A model generated the notes under the pieces. The model did not search any database, was not told the DNA's origin, and saw only the letters and a list, made by a program, of their open reading frames with translations. 64,000 nt of DNA from JAKOWB01 sp038363005 (GTDB taxonomy: Bacteria; Pseudomonadota; Alphaproteobacteria; Kiloniellales; JACOMY01). Positions 25,627 through 34,574 of this stretch are shown here, one piece after another. The position numbers and the translations under genes are program-made. Location: assembly GCA_038363005.1 (NCBI GenBank), contig JBBQBI010000004.1, positions 62,001-126,000 on the forward strand. The letters run 5' to 3'. Numbering within the stretch: the stretch's first letter is position 1; each line of letters starts with the position of its first letter.

Positions 25627-26031
25627 CTATTCCTGGGCGAAGCGCGGCAAGCCGTCCAGATCGCCGGCCCAGCCCTGCGCCGAGCGGCACCAGTACTGGC
25701 GCTGTGGCGGCAGCTGGTCGCGCTCCGCCAGGGCACCGACACGCAGGGTGTAGCTCGGCCGCGGCTGCTCCACGGTGGTTGACCAGAGCGGCGTGCCGCA
25801 GGTCGGGCAAAATGCCTGGGCGCGGCGGTTGCCGCTTTCGGCGGTGCGGACGTAGATGCGCGGTTCGCCGCGTACCAGCCGGAGGGACTCGGCCGGGGCG
25901 GGGACCGAGACGCGGTAGGCCGTGCCGGTCAGCGTCTGGCAGTCGCTGCAGTGGCAGATATCGACGGCGGCCGGGTCGACCTCCGCGCTGAAGGCGATGG
26001 CGCCGCAGTGGCAGGCTCCCTGTACCTTCAT
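25627..26031 (-). CDS. GFA/CENP-V family zinc protein
   Basis: A 134-residue protein of the glutathione-dependent formaldehyde-activating (GFA) fold. Zinc-binding cysteines are in ACHCGAI (near residue 7), CHCSDCQ (near 27) and FCPTCG (near 74). Most members have no proven activity; formaldehyde activation holds for Gfa itself. Its ATG overlaps the HDAC-like stop (ATGA), so the two are coupled. The insertion of this gene in the HDAC/xseB/ispA/dxs order is less usual. Confidence 0.88.
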   Translation of the reverse strand: MKVQGACHCGAIAFSAEVDPAAVDICHCSDCQTLTGTAYRVSVPAPAESLRLVRGEPRIYVRTAESGNRRAQAFCPTCGTPLWSTTVEQPRPSYTLRVGALAERDQLPPQRQYWCRSAQGWAGDLDGLPRFAQE

Positions 26032-26966
26032 GGCACCTCCTCCATCAGGGCCTGGACGTGGGCCGCGGCCGAGGCGCCCAGCGCTTCCAGGTGATAGCCG
26101 CCCTCCAGGGTGGAGACCAGGCGCCCGCCGGCATGGCGTTGCGCCAGGCGACGCAGCTCGCGGGTGATCCAGTCGTAGTCGGCCTCGACCAGCTCCAGGT
26201 TGGCCAGCGGGTCGTCGCGGTGCGCGTCGAAGCCGGCGGACACCAGGATCAGCTCGGGCTTGAAGCGGTCCAGCGCCGGCAGCAGTTCACCGGCCCAGGC
26301 GGCGCGGAAGTGATCGCCGCCGGCACCGGGCGGCAGCGGGGCGTTGACGATTTGGCCGTGCGCGCCGCGCTCGTCGCGCGCGCCGCTGCCGGGATAGAGC
26401 GGCGACTGGTGCGAAGAGGCGAAGAAAGCCTGGCTGTCGTCCCAGAAGATCGCCTGCGAGCCGTTGCCGTGGTGCACGTCGAAGTCCACCACGGCGACCC
26501 GCTGCAGGCCGTGCGCGGCGCGGGCGTGCAGGGCACCGATGCCGACGTTGTTGAAGACACAGAAGCCCATAGCGACCTCGGGCTCGGCATGATGGCCGGG
26601 CGGGCGCACGGCGCAAAAGGCGCTGCGCGCCTGGCCGGTCATCACCGCGTCGACCCCGGCGATCACCGCGCCAGCGGCGCGCAGCGCGGCCTCGCCTGAG
26701 CCGGGGGAGAGGATCGTATCGCCATCCAGGCCGACGTAGCCGGTCTCCGGCACGGCGGCCAGCGCGCGCTCGACAAAGGCGGCGGGGTGCGCCAGGGCCA
26801 GCTGCGCCGCCGTCGCCCGCGGTGCCTCCAGCCAGCCGAGGCCGGCGAAGGCAGGCTGGTCCAACGCCTGCAGCACCGCCGCCAGGCGGGCCGGGCTCTC
26901 TGGATGCCAGTGGCCGGTGTCGTGGCCGGCGCAGGCCTGGTGGGTAATCAGCAGCGTCGGGGTCAA
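26028..26966 (-). CDS. Histone deacetylase family protein (acetylpolyamine amidohydrolase-like)
   Basis: A 312-residue arginase/deacetylase-fold enzyme. It shows GHWHPESPARL at the start, RPPGHHAEP with the catalytic His pair, FDVHHGNGSQAIFW with metal ligands Asp and His, and SAGFDAHRDDPL with the third ligand Asp. Such bacterial enzymes remove acetyl groups from polyamines or other small amides. The start appears to be TTG at 26966 with GGGAG upstream. It heads the run leading to dxs, an order common in alphaproteobacteria. Confidence 0.93.
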   Translation of the reverse strand: MTPTLLITHQACAGHDTGHWHPESPARLAAVLQALDQPAFAGLGWLEAPRATAAQLALAHPAAFVERALAAVPETGYVGLDGDTILSPGSGEAALRAAGAVIAGVDAVMTGQARSAFCAVRPPGHHAEPEVAMGFCVFNNVGIGALHARAAHGLQRVAVVDFDVHHGNGSQAIFWDDSQAFFASSHQSPLYPGSGARDERGAHGQIVNAPLPPGAGGDHFRAAWAGELLPALDRFKPELILVSAGFDAHRDDPLANLELVEADYDWITRELRRLAQRHAGGRLVSTLEGGYHLEALGASAAAHVQALMEEVP

Positions 26967-27142
26967 GCCAGGGCTCCCGCGGGTCTGGTGAAGCAGCCCC
27001 CCTTATAGCCGTCCGGGCCCGCCCGGCGGAAAGTCCTCACTTGCTGCCGGGGACCTATGTCGCCGCCCCGCATGACAAGCGGCCCGGCTGGCCCTAGCTT
27101 ATGATCGCGAAAATCGTTGCCGGTGGTGGGGATGCGGCGGCC

Positions 27143-27160
27143 GCCCTCTGCGTAGAGGGC
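27143..27160 (+). other. Stem-loop in the leader of the RND pump genes
   Basis: GCCCTCT and AGAGGGC form a perfect 7-bp stem with loop GCGT, ending 30 nt before the adaptor ATG. It lies in the 224-bp divergent gap between the HDAC-like gene and the pump. It may affect ribosome access or be part of an operator; no regulator gene is adjacent. Confidence 0.4.
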
Positions 27161-27190
27161 TTTGAGAGACCAGAGGCGACAAGGCAGACA

Positions 27191-28312
27191 ATGGCGATGA
27201 CGGGACCGCGCGGCCTGGCGCTGCGGCGCACACTGCTCCTCTTGGGGCTGGTGGCGCTGGGTGGCGGGGCGTGGGCGGCCTACAGCCACTGGGGCGGCGA
27301 GATGCCGGCGCAGGCGGCGACGCCGGCCAAGGCCTCGGCGGCGCAGAGCGCGGCGCCGGTGCCGGTAGAGGTCGCCACCGCCCGGGAGGAGCCCGCCGCG
27401 GTGGAGATCCGCTCGGTCGGCACCCTGCAGTCCGACGAATCGGTGCAGATCGCCGCTGAGTTGCCGGGCCGCATCGCCGAGATCCTGTTCGACGAGGGCC
27501 AGAAGGTCGCCTCTGGCCAGCTGCTGATCCGGCTGGACGACCAGTTGGCACAGGTCGAGCTGAAGGATGCCGAGGCCAGCCTGGCGCTGGCGCAATCCAA
27601 TTTCGAGCGCGCCGCCAAGCTGGTGCAGAGCGGCAGCGGCACACAGCGCGCCTATGACGAGGCGCAGTCCGAACTGGCCAGCGCCCGCGCCGCGGTCGAT
27701 CTGATCCGGGTGCGCATCGACAAGCTGTCGCTGGTGGCGCCCTTCGACGGTGTGGTCGGCATCCGCCGGGTATCGCTCGGCGCCTACATCACCGCCGGGC
27801 AGGAGCTGGTGAACCTGGAGAAGATCGACCGCCTGAAAGTCAGCTTCAAGGTGCCGGAGCTGTTCCTGGCGCAGATCAAGGTGGGGCAGAGCATCATCGT
27901 CGACCTGGACGCCCTGCCCGGACAGCACTTCAACGCCAGCATCTACACCATCGACCCGCTGCTCGACGTCAATGGCCGCGCGCTCAGCGTGCGGGCCAGG
28001 CTGCCCAACCCTGACCTGCTGCTGCGCCCCGGCCTTTTCGCCCGCATCACCGTGCAGGTCGACGAGTCGCGCCGCGTGGTCATGGTGCCGGAGGAGGCCA
28101 TCGTGCCGCGCAACAAGGGCCACCTGGTGTTCCGCATCGTCGAGGGCCACGCCCAGCAGGTCGACGTCGAGCTCGGCGCGCGGCGTGCCGGCCTGGTCGA
28201 GGTGACCCAGGGCCTGAACGACGGCGACACCGTCGTCATCGCTGGCCAGAACCGCCTGCGCGACGGCACCGCGGTTGAGGTGCTGACCGCCGCCGGCGAC
28301 AGCGCCAACTAG
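27191..28312 (+). CDS. RND efflux periplasmic adaptor subunit
   Basis: A 373-residue membrane fusion protein. After an N-terminal anchor (LRRTLLLLGLVALGGGAWAAY) comes the lipoyl/hairpin half (VEIRSVGTLQSDESVQIAAE; GRIAEILFDEGQKVASGQLL) and the matching return half (KLSLVAPFDGVVGIRRVSLG). The beta-barrel domain and a final KxLR-type end follow. It links the inner-membrane RND pump to an outer-membrane channel; no TolC-like gene is in the window. The start is ATG at 27191, with AAGG upstream. The permease follows after 13 bp. Confidence 0.93.
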   Translation: MAMTGPRGLALRRTLLLLGLVALGGGAWAAYSHWGGEMPAQAATPAKASAAQSAAPVPVEVATAREEPAAVEIRSVGTLQSDESVQIAAELPGRIAEILFDEGQKVASGQLLIRLDDQLAQVELKDAEASLALAQSNFERAAKLVQSGSGTQRAYDEAQSELASARAAVDLIRVRIDKLSLVAPFDGVVGIRRVSLGAYITAGQELVNLEKIDRLKVSFKVPELFLAQIKVGQSIIVDLDALPGQHFNASIYTIDPLLDVNGRALSVRARLPNPDLLLRPGLFARITVQVDESRRVVMVPEEAIVPRNKGHLVFRIVEGHAQQVDVELGARRAGLVEVTQGLNDGDTVVIAGQNRLRDGTAVEVLTAAGDSAN

Positions 28313-28325
28313 CCGGCCGGGCCCC

Positions 28326-31300
28326 ATGCGACTGCCTGAAGTCTGCATCCGCCGCCCGGTCTTCGCCTCGGTGCTCAGCCTCGCCCTGCTGCTGATCGGC
28401 CTGATCTCCTATGGCCGCCTGACGGTGCGGGAGTATCCGCGCATCGACGAGCCGGTGATTTCCGTCTCGACCAACTATCCCGGCGCCTCGGCCACCATCA
28501 TCGAGAGCCAGGTGACGCAGATCCTCGAGGGCTCGATCGCCGGCATCGAGGGCATCGACGTGCTGGAATCCACCAGCCGCTCGGAATCCAGCCGCATCAC
28601 CGTGCGCTTCAACCTGAACATCGATCCCGACGTCGCCGCCAGCGACGTGCGCGACCGCGTCGCCCGCGTGCGCGGTCGCCTGCCGGACGAGATCGACGAG
28701 CCGACCATCGCCAAGGTGGAGGCCGATGCCCAGGCGGTGATCTACCTGACCTTCGCCGCCGAGGGCTATTCGGCGCTGGAGCTGACCGACTACGTCGACC
28801 GCTACGTGGTCGACCGGCTGAAAAACCTGACCGGCGTGGCCGACGTGGTGATCTATGGCGAGCGGCGCTACGCCATGCGCATCTGGATCGACCGCGAGCG
28901 CCTGGCGGCCTACGACCTGACGGTGCAGGACCTGGAGGTGGCGCTGCGCCAGCAGAACGTCGAGGTTCCCTCCGGCCGCATCGAAAGCCGCAACCGCGAG
29001 TTCTCGGTGCTGTCGCGCACCGGGCTGGAGAGCGTGCAGCAGTTCGAGAACATCGTGCTGAAGTCGGTCGATGGCTTCCCGGTCAAGCTGAAGGACGTGG
29101 CGCGGGTCGAGCTGGGTGCCGCCAACAACCGGCGCGAGGCGCGCTACAACGGCGCCCCCACCATCACCGTCGGCATCATCAAGCAGGCGGTGGCCAACCC
29201 GCTGGACGTGTCGAATGCGCTGCGCGCCGACCTGCCGGCGATCAACGAGTCATTGCCCAAGGGCATGATCGCCGAGATCGGCACCGACAGCGCGGTCTTC
29301 ATCGACCGCTCGATCAAGGCGGTCTACACAACGATCGGCGAGGCGGTGCTGCTGGTCGTGCTGGTGATCCTGTTCTTCCTGCGCTCGCCGCGCGCCTCGC
29401 TGATCCCGGTGGTGACTATCCCGATCTCGCTGATCGCCACCTGCACGCTGATGTTCGCGCTGGGCTTCTCGATCAACACCTTGACCCTGCTGGCCATGGT
29501 GCTGGCCATCGGCCTGGTGGTAGACGACGCCATCGTCGTGCTGGAGAACATCCACCGCCACATCGAGCGCGGGCAGAAGCCCTTCGTCGCCTCGATCCTC
29601 GGCATCCGTGAGATCGGCTTCGCCGTGGTGGCCATGAGCCTGACGCTGGCTGCGGTCTATGCGCCGGTGGCCTTCACCCCTGGCCGCACCGGGCGGCTGT
29701 TCATCGAGTTCGCCCTGACCCTGGCCTGCGCCGTGCTGGTGTCAGGCTTTGTCGCGCTGACATTGACGCCGATGATGTGTTCCAAGCTGCTGAAGCATCA
29801 GGAGCACCACGGCCTGGTCTTCCGCCTGCTGGAGCGCGGCTTCAACGCGGTGGAGCAGGGCTACAAGCGCGCGCTGGCCGGCACCTTGCGGCTGCGCCCG
29901 CTGGTCGTCCTGGTGGCGCTCGGCGTCGCCGGTGCCAGCGCCTATTACTACCCGCTGCTGCCGCAGGAGCTGTCGCCGGTGGAGGATCGCGGCGAGGTGA
30001 TGATCTTCGCCAGCGCGCCGGAGGGCGCCACGCTGGCCTACAGCAACCGCGAGGCCCGCAAGATCGAGGCGCTGGTGGAGCCCATCACCGACAAGCGCGC
30101 CTTCCTGATGATCGTCGGCTACCCGGAGGTCACCGACATCCGGTCCTTCGTCCGGCTGAAGGACTGGAGCGAGCGTGATACCAAGCAGCAGGACATCGTC
30201 GCCGCGCTCACTCCGCTGCTGAAGCGCATTCCCGGACTCTCGGTCTCGGCAGTTAATCCGCCCTCGCTGGGACAGAGCCGCGGCTCACGCCCCGTAGAGT
30301 TCGTGATCGAGACCTCGGGCACCTACGAGCAGCTGCAGGGCTATGTCGCGGCGGTGATGGAGAAGGTCGCCGACTATCCCGGCCTGGTGAATCTGGACAG
30401 CGACCTGAAGCTGAACAAGCCCGAGCTACGCATCCGGCTGGACCGCGCCCGCGTCGCCGATCTGGGCCTCGACGTCTCGGTCATCGGCCGCACCTTGGAG
30501 ACGCTACTGGGCAGCCGCCAGGTGACGCGCTTCGAGCAGAACGGCGAGCAGTATGACGTGCTGCTGCAGCTGGCCGACGCCGACCGCACCTCGCCCGAGG
30601 TACTGGACACTATCTTTCTGCGCGCGCCCGACGGGCAGATGGTGCAGCTGTCGAACGTGGTGCAGATCGAGGAGAGCGTGGCGCCGCGCGATCTGCGCCG
30701 CTTCAACCAGCTGCGCGCCGCGACCTTGAGCGCGACCCTGGCCGAGGGCACCTCGCTGGGCGAGGCGCTGGCCACGCTGGAGGCCGCCGCGCGGGAAGTG
30801 CTGCCCGAGGGCGTGCTGTACGACTTCAAGGGCCAGAGCCGCGAGTTCCGCACCTCCAGCGCCAGCCTGGGCCTGGTCTTCGGCTTGGCGCTCTGCTTCA
30901 TCTTCCTGGTGCTGGCGGCGCAGTTCGAAAGCTACACCGACCCGATCATCATTTTGCTGACGGTGCCCTTTTCGATCACCGGCGCGCTGGCGGCGCTGCA
31001 CTACGTCGGCGGCACGCTGAACGTCTACTCGCAGATCGGCCTGGTCACACTCATCGGCCTGATCACCAAGCACGGCATCCTGATCGTCGAGTTCGCCAAC
31101 CAGAAGCGGGTGCAGGGCCTGGATCGCCGCAAGGCGGTGATCGAGGCGGCGGCGCAGCGCCTGCGGCCGATCCTGATGACCACCGGCGCCATGGTGCTGG
31201 GTGCCCTGCCGCTGGCGCTGGCCGATGGTGCCGGCGCCGAGAGCCGCCAGCAGATCGGCTGGGTGATCGTCGGCGGCATGTCGCTGGGCACGCTGATGAC

Positions 31301-31409
31301 GCTCTTCGTCGTGCCGACGGTCTATACGCTGCTTAGCCGCCGCCGCGTCGCCTCGGCGGTGCGTGGCGTGCCGCTGCCGCCGGAACTGCAGGAGCAGCCG
31401 GCGGAGTAG
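28326..31409 (+). CDS. RND efflux permease (AcrB/MexB-like)
   Basis: A 1027-residue inner-membrane proton-driven pump with twelve expected helices and two large periplasmic loops. The proton-relay Asp pair is in GLVVDDAIVVLENIHRH. The N-terminus (RRPVFASVLSLALLLIGLIS) and LVVVLVILFF-type helix 2 follow the family. The TM10-11 region carries GLITKHGILIVEFANQKR. It is of the hydrophobe/amphiphile class, exporting drugs, detergents or lipids, rather than the heavy-metal CusA class, because the CusA methionine-rich features are absent. It works with the adaptor just upstream. Confidence 0.95.
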   Translation: MRLPEVCIRRPVFASVLSLALLLIGLISYGRLTVREYPRIDEPVISVSTNYPGASATIIESQVTQILEGSIAGIEGIDVLESTSRSESSRITVRFNLNIDPDVAASDVRDRVARVRGRLPDEIDEPTIAKVEADAQAVIYLTFAAEGYSALELTDYVDRYVVDRLKNLTGVADVVIYGERRYAMRIWIDRERLAAYDLTVQDLEVALRQQNVEVPSGRIESRNREFSVLSRTGLESVQQFENIVLKSVDGFPVKLKDVARVELGAANNRREARYNGAPTITVGIIKQAVANPLDVSNALRADLPAINESLPKGMIAEIGTDSAVFIDRSIKAVYTTIGEAVLLVVLVILFFLRSPRASLIPVVTIPISLIATCTLMFALGFSINTLTLLAMVLAIGLVVDDAIVVLENIHRHIERGQKPFVASILGIREIGFAVVAMSLTLAAVYAPVAFTPGRTGRLFIEFALTLACAVLVSGFVALTLTPMMCSKLLKHQEHHGLVFRLLERGFNAVEQGYKRALAGTLRLRPLVVLVALGVAGASAYYYPLLPQELSPVEDRGEVMIFASAPEGATLAYSNREARKIEALVEPITDKRAFLMIVGYPEVTDIRSFVRLKDWSERDTKQQDIVAALTPLLKRIPGLSVSAVNPPSLGQSRGSRPVEFVIETSGTYEQLQGYVAAVMEKVADYPGLVNLDSDLKLNKPELRIRLDRARVADLGLDVSVIGRTLETLLGSRQVTRFEQNGEQYDVLLQLADADRTSPEVLDTIFLRAPDGQMVQLSNVVQIEESVAPRDLRRFNQLRAATLSATLAEGTSLGEALATLEAAAREVLPEGVLYDFKGQSREFRTSSASLGLVFGLALCFIFLVLAAQFESYTDPIIILLTVPFSITGALAALHYVGGTLNVYSQIGLVTLIGLITKHGILIVEFANQKRVQGLDRRKAVIEAAAQRLRPILMTTGAMVLGALPLALADGAGAESRQQIGWVIVGGMSLGTLMTLFVVPTVYTLLSRRRVASAVRGVPLPPELQEQPAE

Positions 31410-31412
31410 TCC

Positions 31413-31634
31413 TCAGGACCTGGCGGCGAGCCGTAGGCGGAACTCGCCGGCGTCGGCCTCGAGCGTTTCCAGCCGCAGGTCCGCCTCGGCGGCGAAAGCC
31501 TTGAAATCCTTGGGCGCGGCCGGATCGGTGGCCAGCACCTCAAGCCACTCGCCGGGCGGCAGGGCCTTCAGCGCACGGCGCGCCTTGAGGACGGGCAGGG
31601 GACACTTCAGGCCGCGGGCATCGAGCATTGCCAT
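31413..31634 (-). CDS. TusA-family sulfurtransferase (SirA-like)
   Basis: A 73-residue protein with LDARGLKCPLPVLKARRAL, in which Cys11 of the CPxP motif carries persulfide sulfur. TusA proteins pass sulfur to tRNA thiolation, molybdenum cofactor or sulfur oxidation. The local partner is unclear; DUF423 and a cytochrome b561 precede it on the same strand. It ends 3 bp from the RND permease stop, convergent. Confidence 0.9.
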   Translation of the reverse strand: MAMLDARGLKCPLPVLKARRALKALPPGEWLEVLATDPAAPKDFKAFAAEADLRLETLEADAGEFRLRLAARS

Positions 31635-31637
31635 GGG

Positions 31638-32015
31638 TCAGCCCTTCTGCCCTGCGCGCATGGCGACCCAGCCGTAGACCGCCAGGAAACCCCAGCCGAT
31701 GATCAGCAGCATGCCGCCCAGCGGCGCCATGGGGCCGAAGGTCCGTCCGGTGAAGGCCACGAGGTAGAGGGCGCCACAGAAGAAGATCGTGCCCAGCAGG
31801 AAGGCCCAGGCGGTCGCCTGCAGCAGCTTGTTGCCGCCGTTCCAGCCCAGCACCGCGACCAGACCCAAGGCCAGGGCGTGCCATAGCTGATACTGCTGCG
31901 CGCTGGAGACCAGCAGCGCCCGGCCGGGTGCCTCGGCGAAAAGATGCGACGCCGCCGCGCCCATGGCGGCACCCATCGCCCCGCTCAGTCCTGCCGCCAC
32001 CAGCCAGCCACGCAT
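31638..32015 (-). CDS. DUF423 membrane protein
   Basis: A 125-residue small membrane protein with four hydrophobic helices, matching DUF423 (YgdD-like): SAQQYQLWHALALGLVAVLG, FLLGTIFFCGALYL and PLGGMLLIIGWGFLAV. The function is unknown. GAGGAG precedes the ATG. It is 3 bp ahead of the TusA-like gene and the two are likely co-transcribed. Confidence 0.9.
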   Translation of the reverse strand: MRGWLVAAGLSGAMGAAMGAAASHLFAEAPGRALLVSSAQQYQLWHALALGLVAVLGWNGGNKLLQATAWAFLLGTIFFCGALYLVAFTGRTFGPMAPLGGMLLIIGWGFLAVYGWVAMRAGQKG

Positions 32016-32072
32016 GCCTTGCTCCTCTTCCAGGCCGGCAAGATGGTCAGTCGCGGGCCGTCCGTCGAGGGG

Positions 32073-32768
32073 CTAGCTGCCGGTTTGCTGAGTCTCGACC
32101 ACGGGTTTGGCGGCACCGGACCCCTTTCGCCCGCCCACCGCCAGGCCCGGCAGGTCGATCTGCCAGGCCAGCAGGGCGCCGATCAGCAGCACCACGACCG
32201 CGGTGATCAGGATCGGGCGCGCGCCGCGCACCTGGGGCTCGCGGGCCGCCTGGTGCGGGGTCAGCGACTTGCGGCCGGTGATCATGGGTCGCACGATGTT
32301 GTCCTTCGCCCGCCAGCTGTGCAGCAGCACCCCGGCCAGGTGCAGGCCGATCAGCACCCAGAAGACGCTGACCAGGATCTCATGCACCTCCCGTGCCCAG
32401 CGCAGGCGCTCGGCCGCCAGGATGCCGGTGGCCACCTGGACCAGCACGATCAGCAGCAGGGCCAGGATCATGTAGCCGCCGAGCGGTGTGTGACCGACGT
32501 GCGGTTTGACCTCGCCGCGGGCCAGTTCGCCGCCATAGCGCAGCGCCTTGCCCGGACCGACCAGGAAATCGCCAAAGCGGGCGTGGCGCGAGCCGATGAA
32601 GCCCCAGACCACGCGGAACACCACCAGCAGGCCGGCGATGTAGCCCAGATAGACATGCACCGTATAGAGGCCGGCCTCGTCGCCGCCGAGCAGCAGATTG
32701 GCGATGATCAGCAGCGCCAGCGACCAGTGGAACAGCCTGACGCCCAGATCCCAGACCTTGACCGGCAT
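32073..32768 (-). CDS. Cytochrome b561 family protein
   Basis: A 231-residue diheme-type membrane cytochrome b with about five helices. Probable haem ligands are His in VRLFHWSLAL, YTVHVYLGYIAG and the pair in VFWVLIGLHLAGVLLHSW. The length and the opening WDLGVRLFHW match the Ni/Fe-hydrogenase b-type/b561 group that passes electrons between quinone and a periplasmic partner. No hydrogenase or c-type cytochrome gene is adjacent, so the partner is unknown. GAGGAG precedes the ATG at 32768. Confidence 0.9.
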   Translation of the reverse strand: MPVKVWDLGVRLFHWSLALLIIANLLLGGDEAGLYTVHVYLGYIAGLLVVFRVVWGFIGSRHARFGDFLVGPGKALRYGGELARGEVKPHVGHTPLGGYMILALLLIVLVQVATGILAAERLRWAREVHEILVSVFWVLIGLHLAGVLLHSWRAKDNIVRPMITGRKSLTPHQAAREPQVRGARPILITAVVVLLIGALLAWQIDLPGLAVGGRKGSGAAKPVVETQQTGS

Positions 32769-32916
32769 CAGCTTCTCCTCAATTGCGGCGGCCAGGATGC
32801 GGTAGCTGGGGCCGAGTGTGACTGCGGCGAGACGACACGTGAAGGGCGAACCAGTCGCAAACGCACCCGTGACCGACTTGCGGCCGGGCCGCCGGGCCGG
32901 CATAGCTCTGCACCGC

Positions 32917-33540
32917 ATGAGCATGACACTGCCCCGACCGCTCGACGCCTGCGTCGCCGCCCTGCAACAGGTAGAACTCGCCGGCGCTGGTTTCTTTCCC
33001 TGGCTGGACGAAAATGCCACCGCGGGCTTCGCGCGCGACTGCGCGGCGCTGGACTACCGGGCCGCCCGTCCGCTGGTCGGCACGGCCGGTCGCGAGGTAC
33101 GGCAGGATTTTGAGCTCACCATGGCGATTCCGCCGGTACACCCGCTGCGCGACCTGGCAGCCGAACTGGCGGAACTGACCCTGGCCGGGTTGGCGCGCCT
33201 GACGCCCAACCCGCTGCCACAGGGGCTCGTCTACAACGACCTGATCGTGCAGCGCTATGCCGCCGGCTCGGCCGGCATCACGTCGCACCGCGACCACATC
33301 CGCTACGTCGGGCTGGTGGCGCTGGTGACCCTGGCCGGCGATGCACGCTTCTTCCTGTGCGACGATCGCGCCGGCAGCAATCCGCGCGAGTTCGGCATGG
33401 CCGCGGGCGGCGTGACCTTGATGCGGGCGCCGGGCTTTGCCGGCAGCGCCACGCGGCCCTTTCACTACGTCAGCGATATCCGCCAGCCCCGCCTGTCGCT
33501 GGGTCTGCGGCACGACACCCGCCCGGGCGAGCCGACCTGA
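32917..33540 (+). CDS. Alpha-ketoglutarate-dependent dioxygenase-like protein (2OG-Fe(II) oxygenase fold)
   Basis: A 207-residue protein with an HxD motif in SHRDHIRY, a distal His in PFHYVSDIR and an Arg in RLSLGLRHD, in the order expected for 2OG-Fe(II) oxygenases. NDLIVQRYAAGSAGI before the HxD fits the double-stranded beta helix. The substrate is unknown. Its stop TGA overlaps the queA ATG by one base, so it is the first gene of the queuosine run; whether this reflects function or just operon packing is open. The start could be two codons later. Confidence 0.75.
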   Translation: MSMTLPRPLDACVAALQQVELAGAGFFPWLDENATAGFARDCAALDYRAARPLVGTAGREVRQDFELTMAIPPVHPLRDLAAELAELTLAGLARLTPNPLPQGLVYNDLIVQRYAAGSAGITSHRDHIRYVGLVALVTLAGDARFFLCDDRAGSNPREFGMAAGGVTLMRAPGFAGSATRPFHYVSDIRQPRLSLGLRHDTRPGEPT

Positions 33541-34574
33541 TGCGCACCGACGACTTCGACTTCATCCTACCGGCGGCGCTGATCGCGCAGCGTCCAGCGC
33601 AGCCACGCGACGCGGCGCGCCTGCTGCTGGTCGGGCGGGCGCTGGCGGACCATCGGGTGGGCGACTTGCCAGCGCTGCTGCAGCCAGGCGACCTGCTGGT
33701 GTTCAACGACACGCGGGTGCTGCCGGCGCGCCTTAGCGGCCGGCGCGGCCAGGCCAGGATCGAGGCGACGCTGCACAAGCAGGCCGGCCCGGCCCGCTGG
33801 TGGGCCTTTGCCCGGCCGGCGAAGAAGCTGAAGCCCGGCGACCGCCTGGACTTCGACGCCGGGCTGGCGGCCGAGGTGGTGGAGAAGGGCGAGGCTGGCG
33901 AGGTGTTGCTGGCCTTCGCCTGCGACGACGCCGAGCTGCTGCGGCATCTGGAGCAGGCCGGCGCCATGCCGCTGCCGCCCTATATCCGCCAAGGCCGCGG
34001 CGATGCCGCCGACCGCGCCGACTACCAGACGGTCTATGCCCGCGAACCCGGCGCCGTGGCGGCGCCCACCGCCGGGCTGCACTTCACGCCGGCGCTGCTG
34101 GAGGCGCTGGCGGCGCGCGGTGTCGCCAGTGCCTGGGTGACGCTGCATGTCGGCGCCGGCACCTTCCTGCCAGTGAAGGTCGAAGACCCACGCCAGCACC
34201 GCATCCATGTGGAATGGGGTCTGGTGCCGCCGGCCACCGTCGCCGCCGTCGCCGCCTGCCGGGCGCGTGGCGGGCGGGTGGTCGCCGTCGGCACCACCGC
34301 GCTCCGCCTGCTGGAAAGCGCCGCGCACGAAGACGGCAGCCTGGAGCCCTTCCGTGGTGAGACCGGAATCTTCATCCTGCCGGGATACCGGTTCCGTGTG
34401 GTTGAGCGGCTGCTGACCAACTTCCATCTGCCGCGCTCGACCCTGTTCATGCTGGTGGCCGCCTTCGCCGGTCTGCCGCGCATGCAGGCGGCCTATGCCC
34501 ATGCCATCGAGACCGGCTATCGCTTCTATTCCTATGGCGATGCCAGCCTGCTGACCCGCGAGGATCTGATTTGA
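33540..34574 (+). CDS. queA: S-adenosylmethionine:tRNA ribosyltransferase-isomerase
   Basis: A 344-residue QueA. It transfers and rearranges the ribosyl part of SAM onto preQ1 in tRNA to form epoxyqueuosine. Seen are FDFILPAALIAQRPAQPRD, VFNDTRVLPARL, APTAGLHFTPALLEAL and TNFHLPRSTLFMLV, all signatures. It overlaps the oxygenase stop by one base and the tgt start by four, so it is in the middle of a tightly coupled operon. Confidence 0.97.
   Translation: MRTDDFDFILPAALIAQRPAQPRDAARLLLVGRALADHRVGDLPALLQPGDLLVFNDTRVLPARLSGRRGQARIEATLHKQAGPARWWAFARPAKKLKPGDRLDFDAGLAAEVVEKGEAGEVLLAFACDDAELLRHLEQAGAMPLPPYIRQGRGDAADRADYQTVYAREPGAVAAPTAGLHFTPALLEALAARGVASAWVTLHVGAGTFLPVKVEDPRQHRIHVEWGLVPPATVAAVAACRARGGRVVAVGTTALRLLESAAHEDGSLEPFRGETGIFILPGYRFRVVERLLTNFHLPRSTLFMLVAAFAGLPRMQAAYAHAIETGYRFYSYGDASLLTREDLI

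Noticed and set aside
27191..31409. RND adaptor and permease as the possible type I exporter of the DLFG proteins
   Set aside because: RND pumps do not export such proteins; an HlyB-type ABC exporter would be required and none is present.
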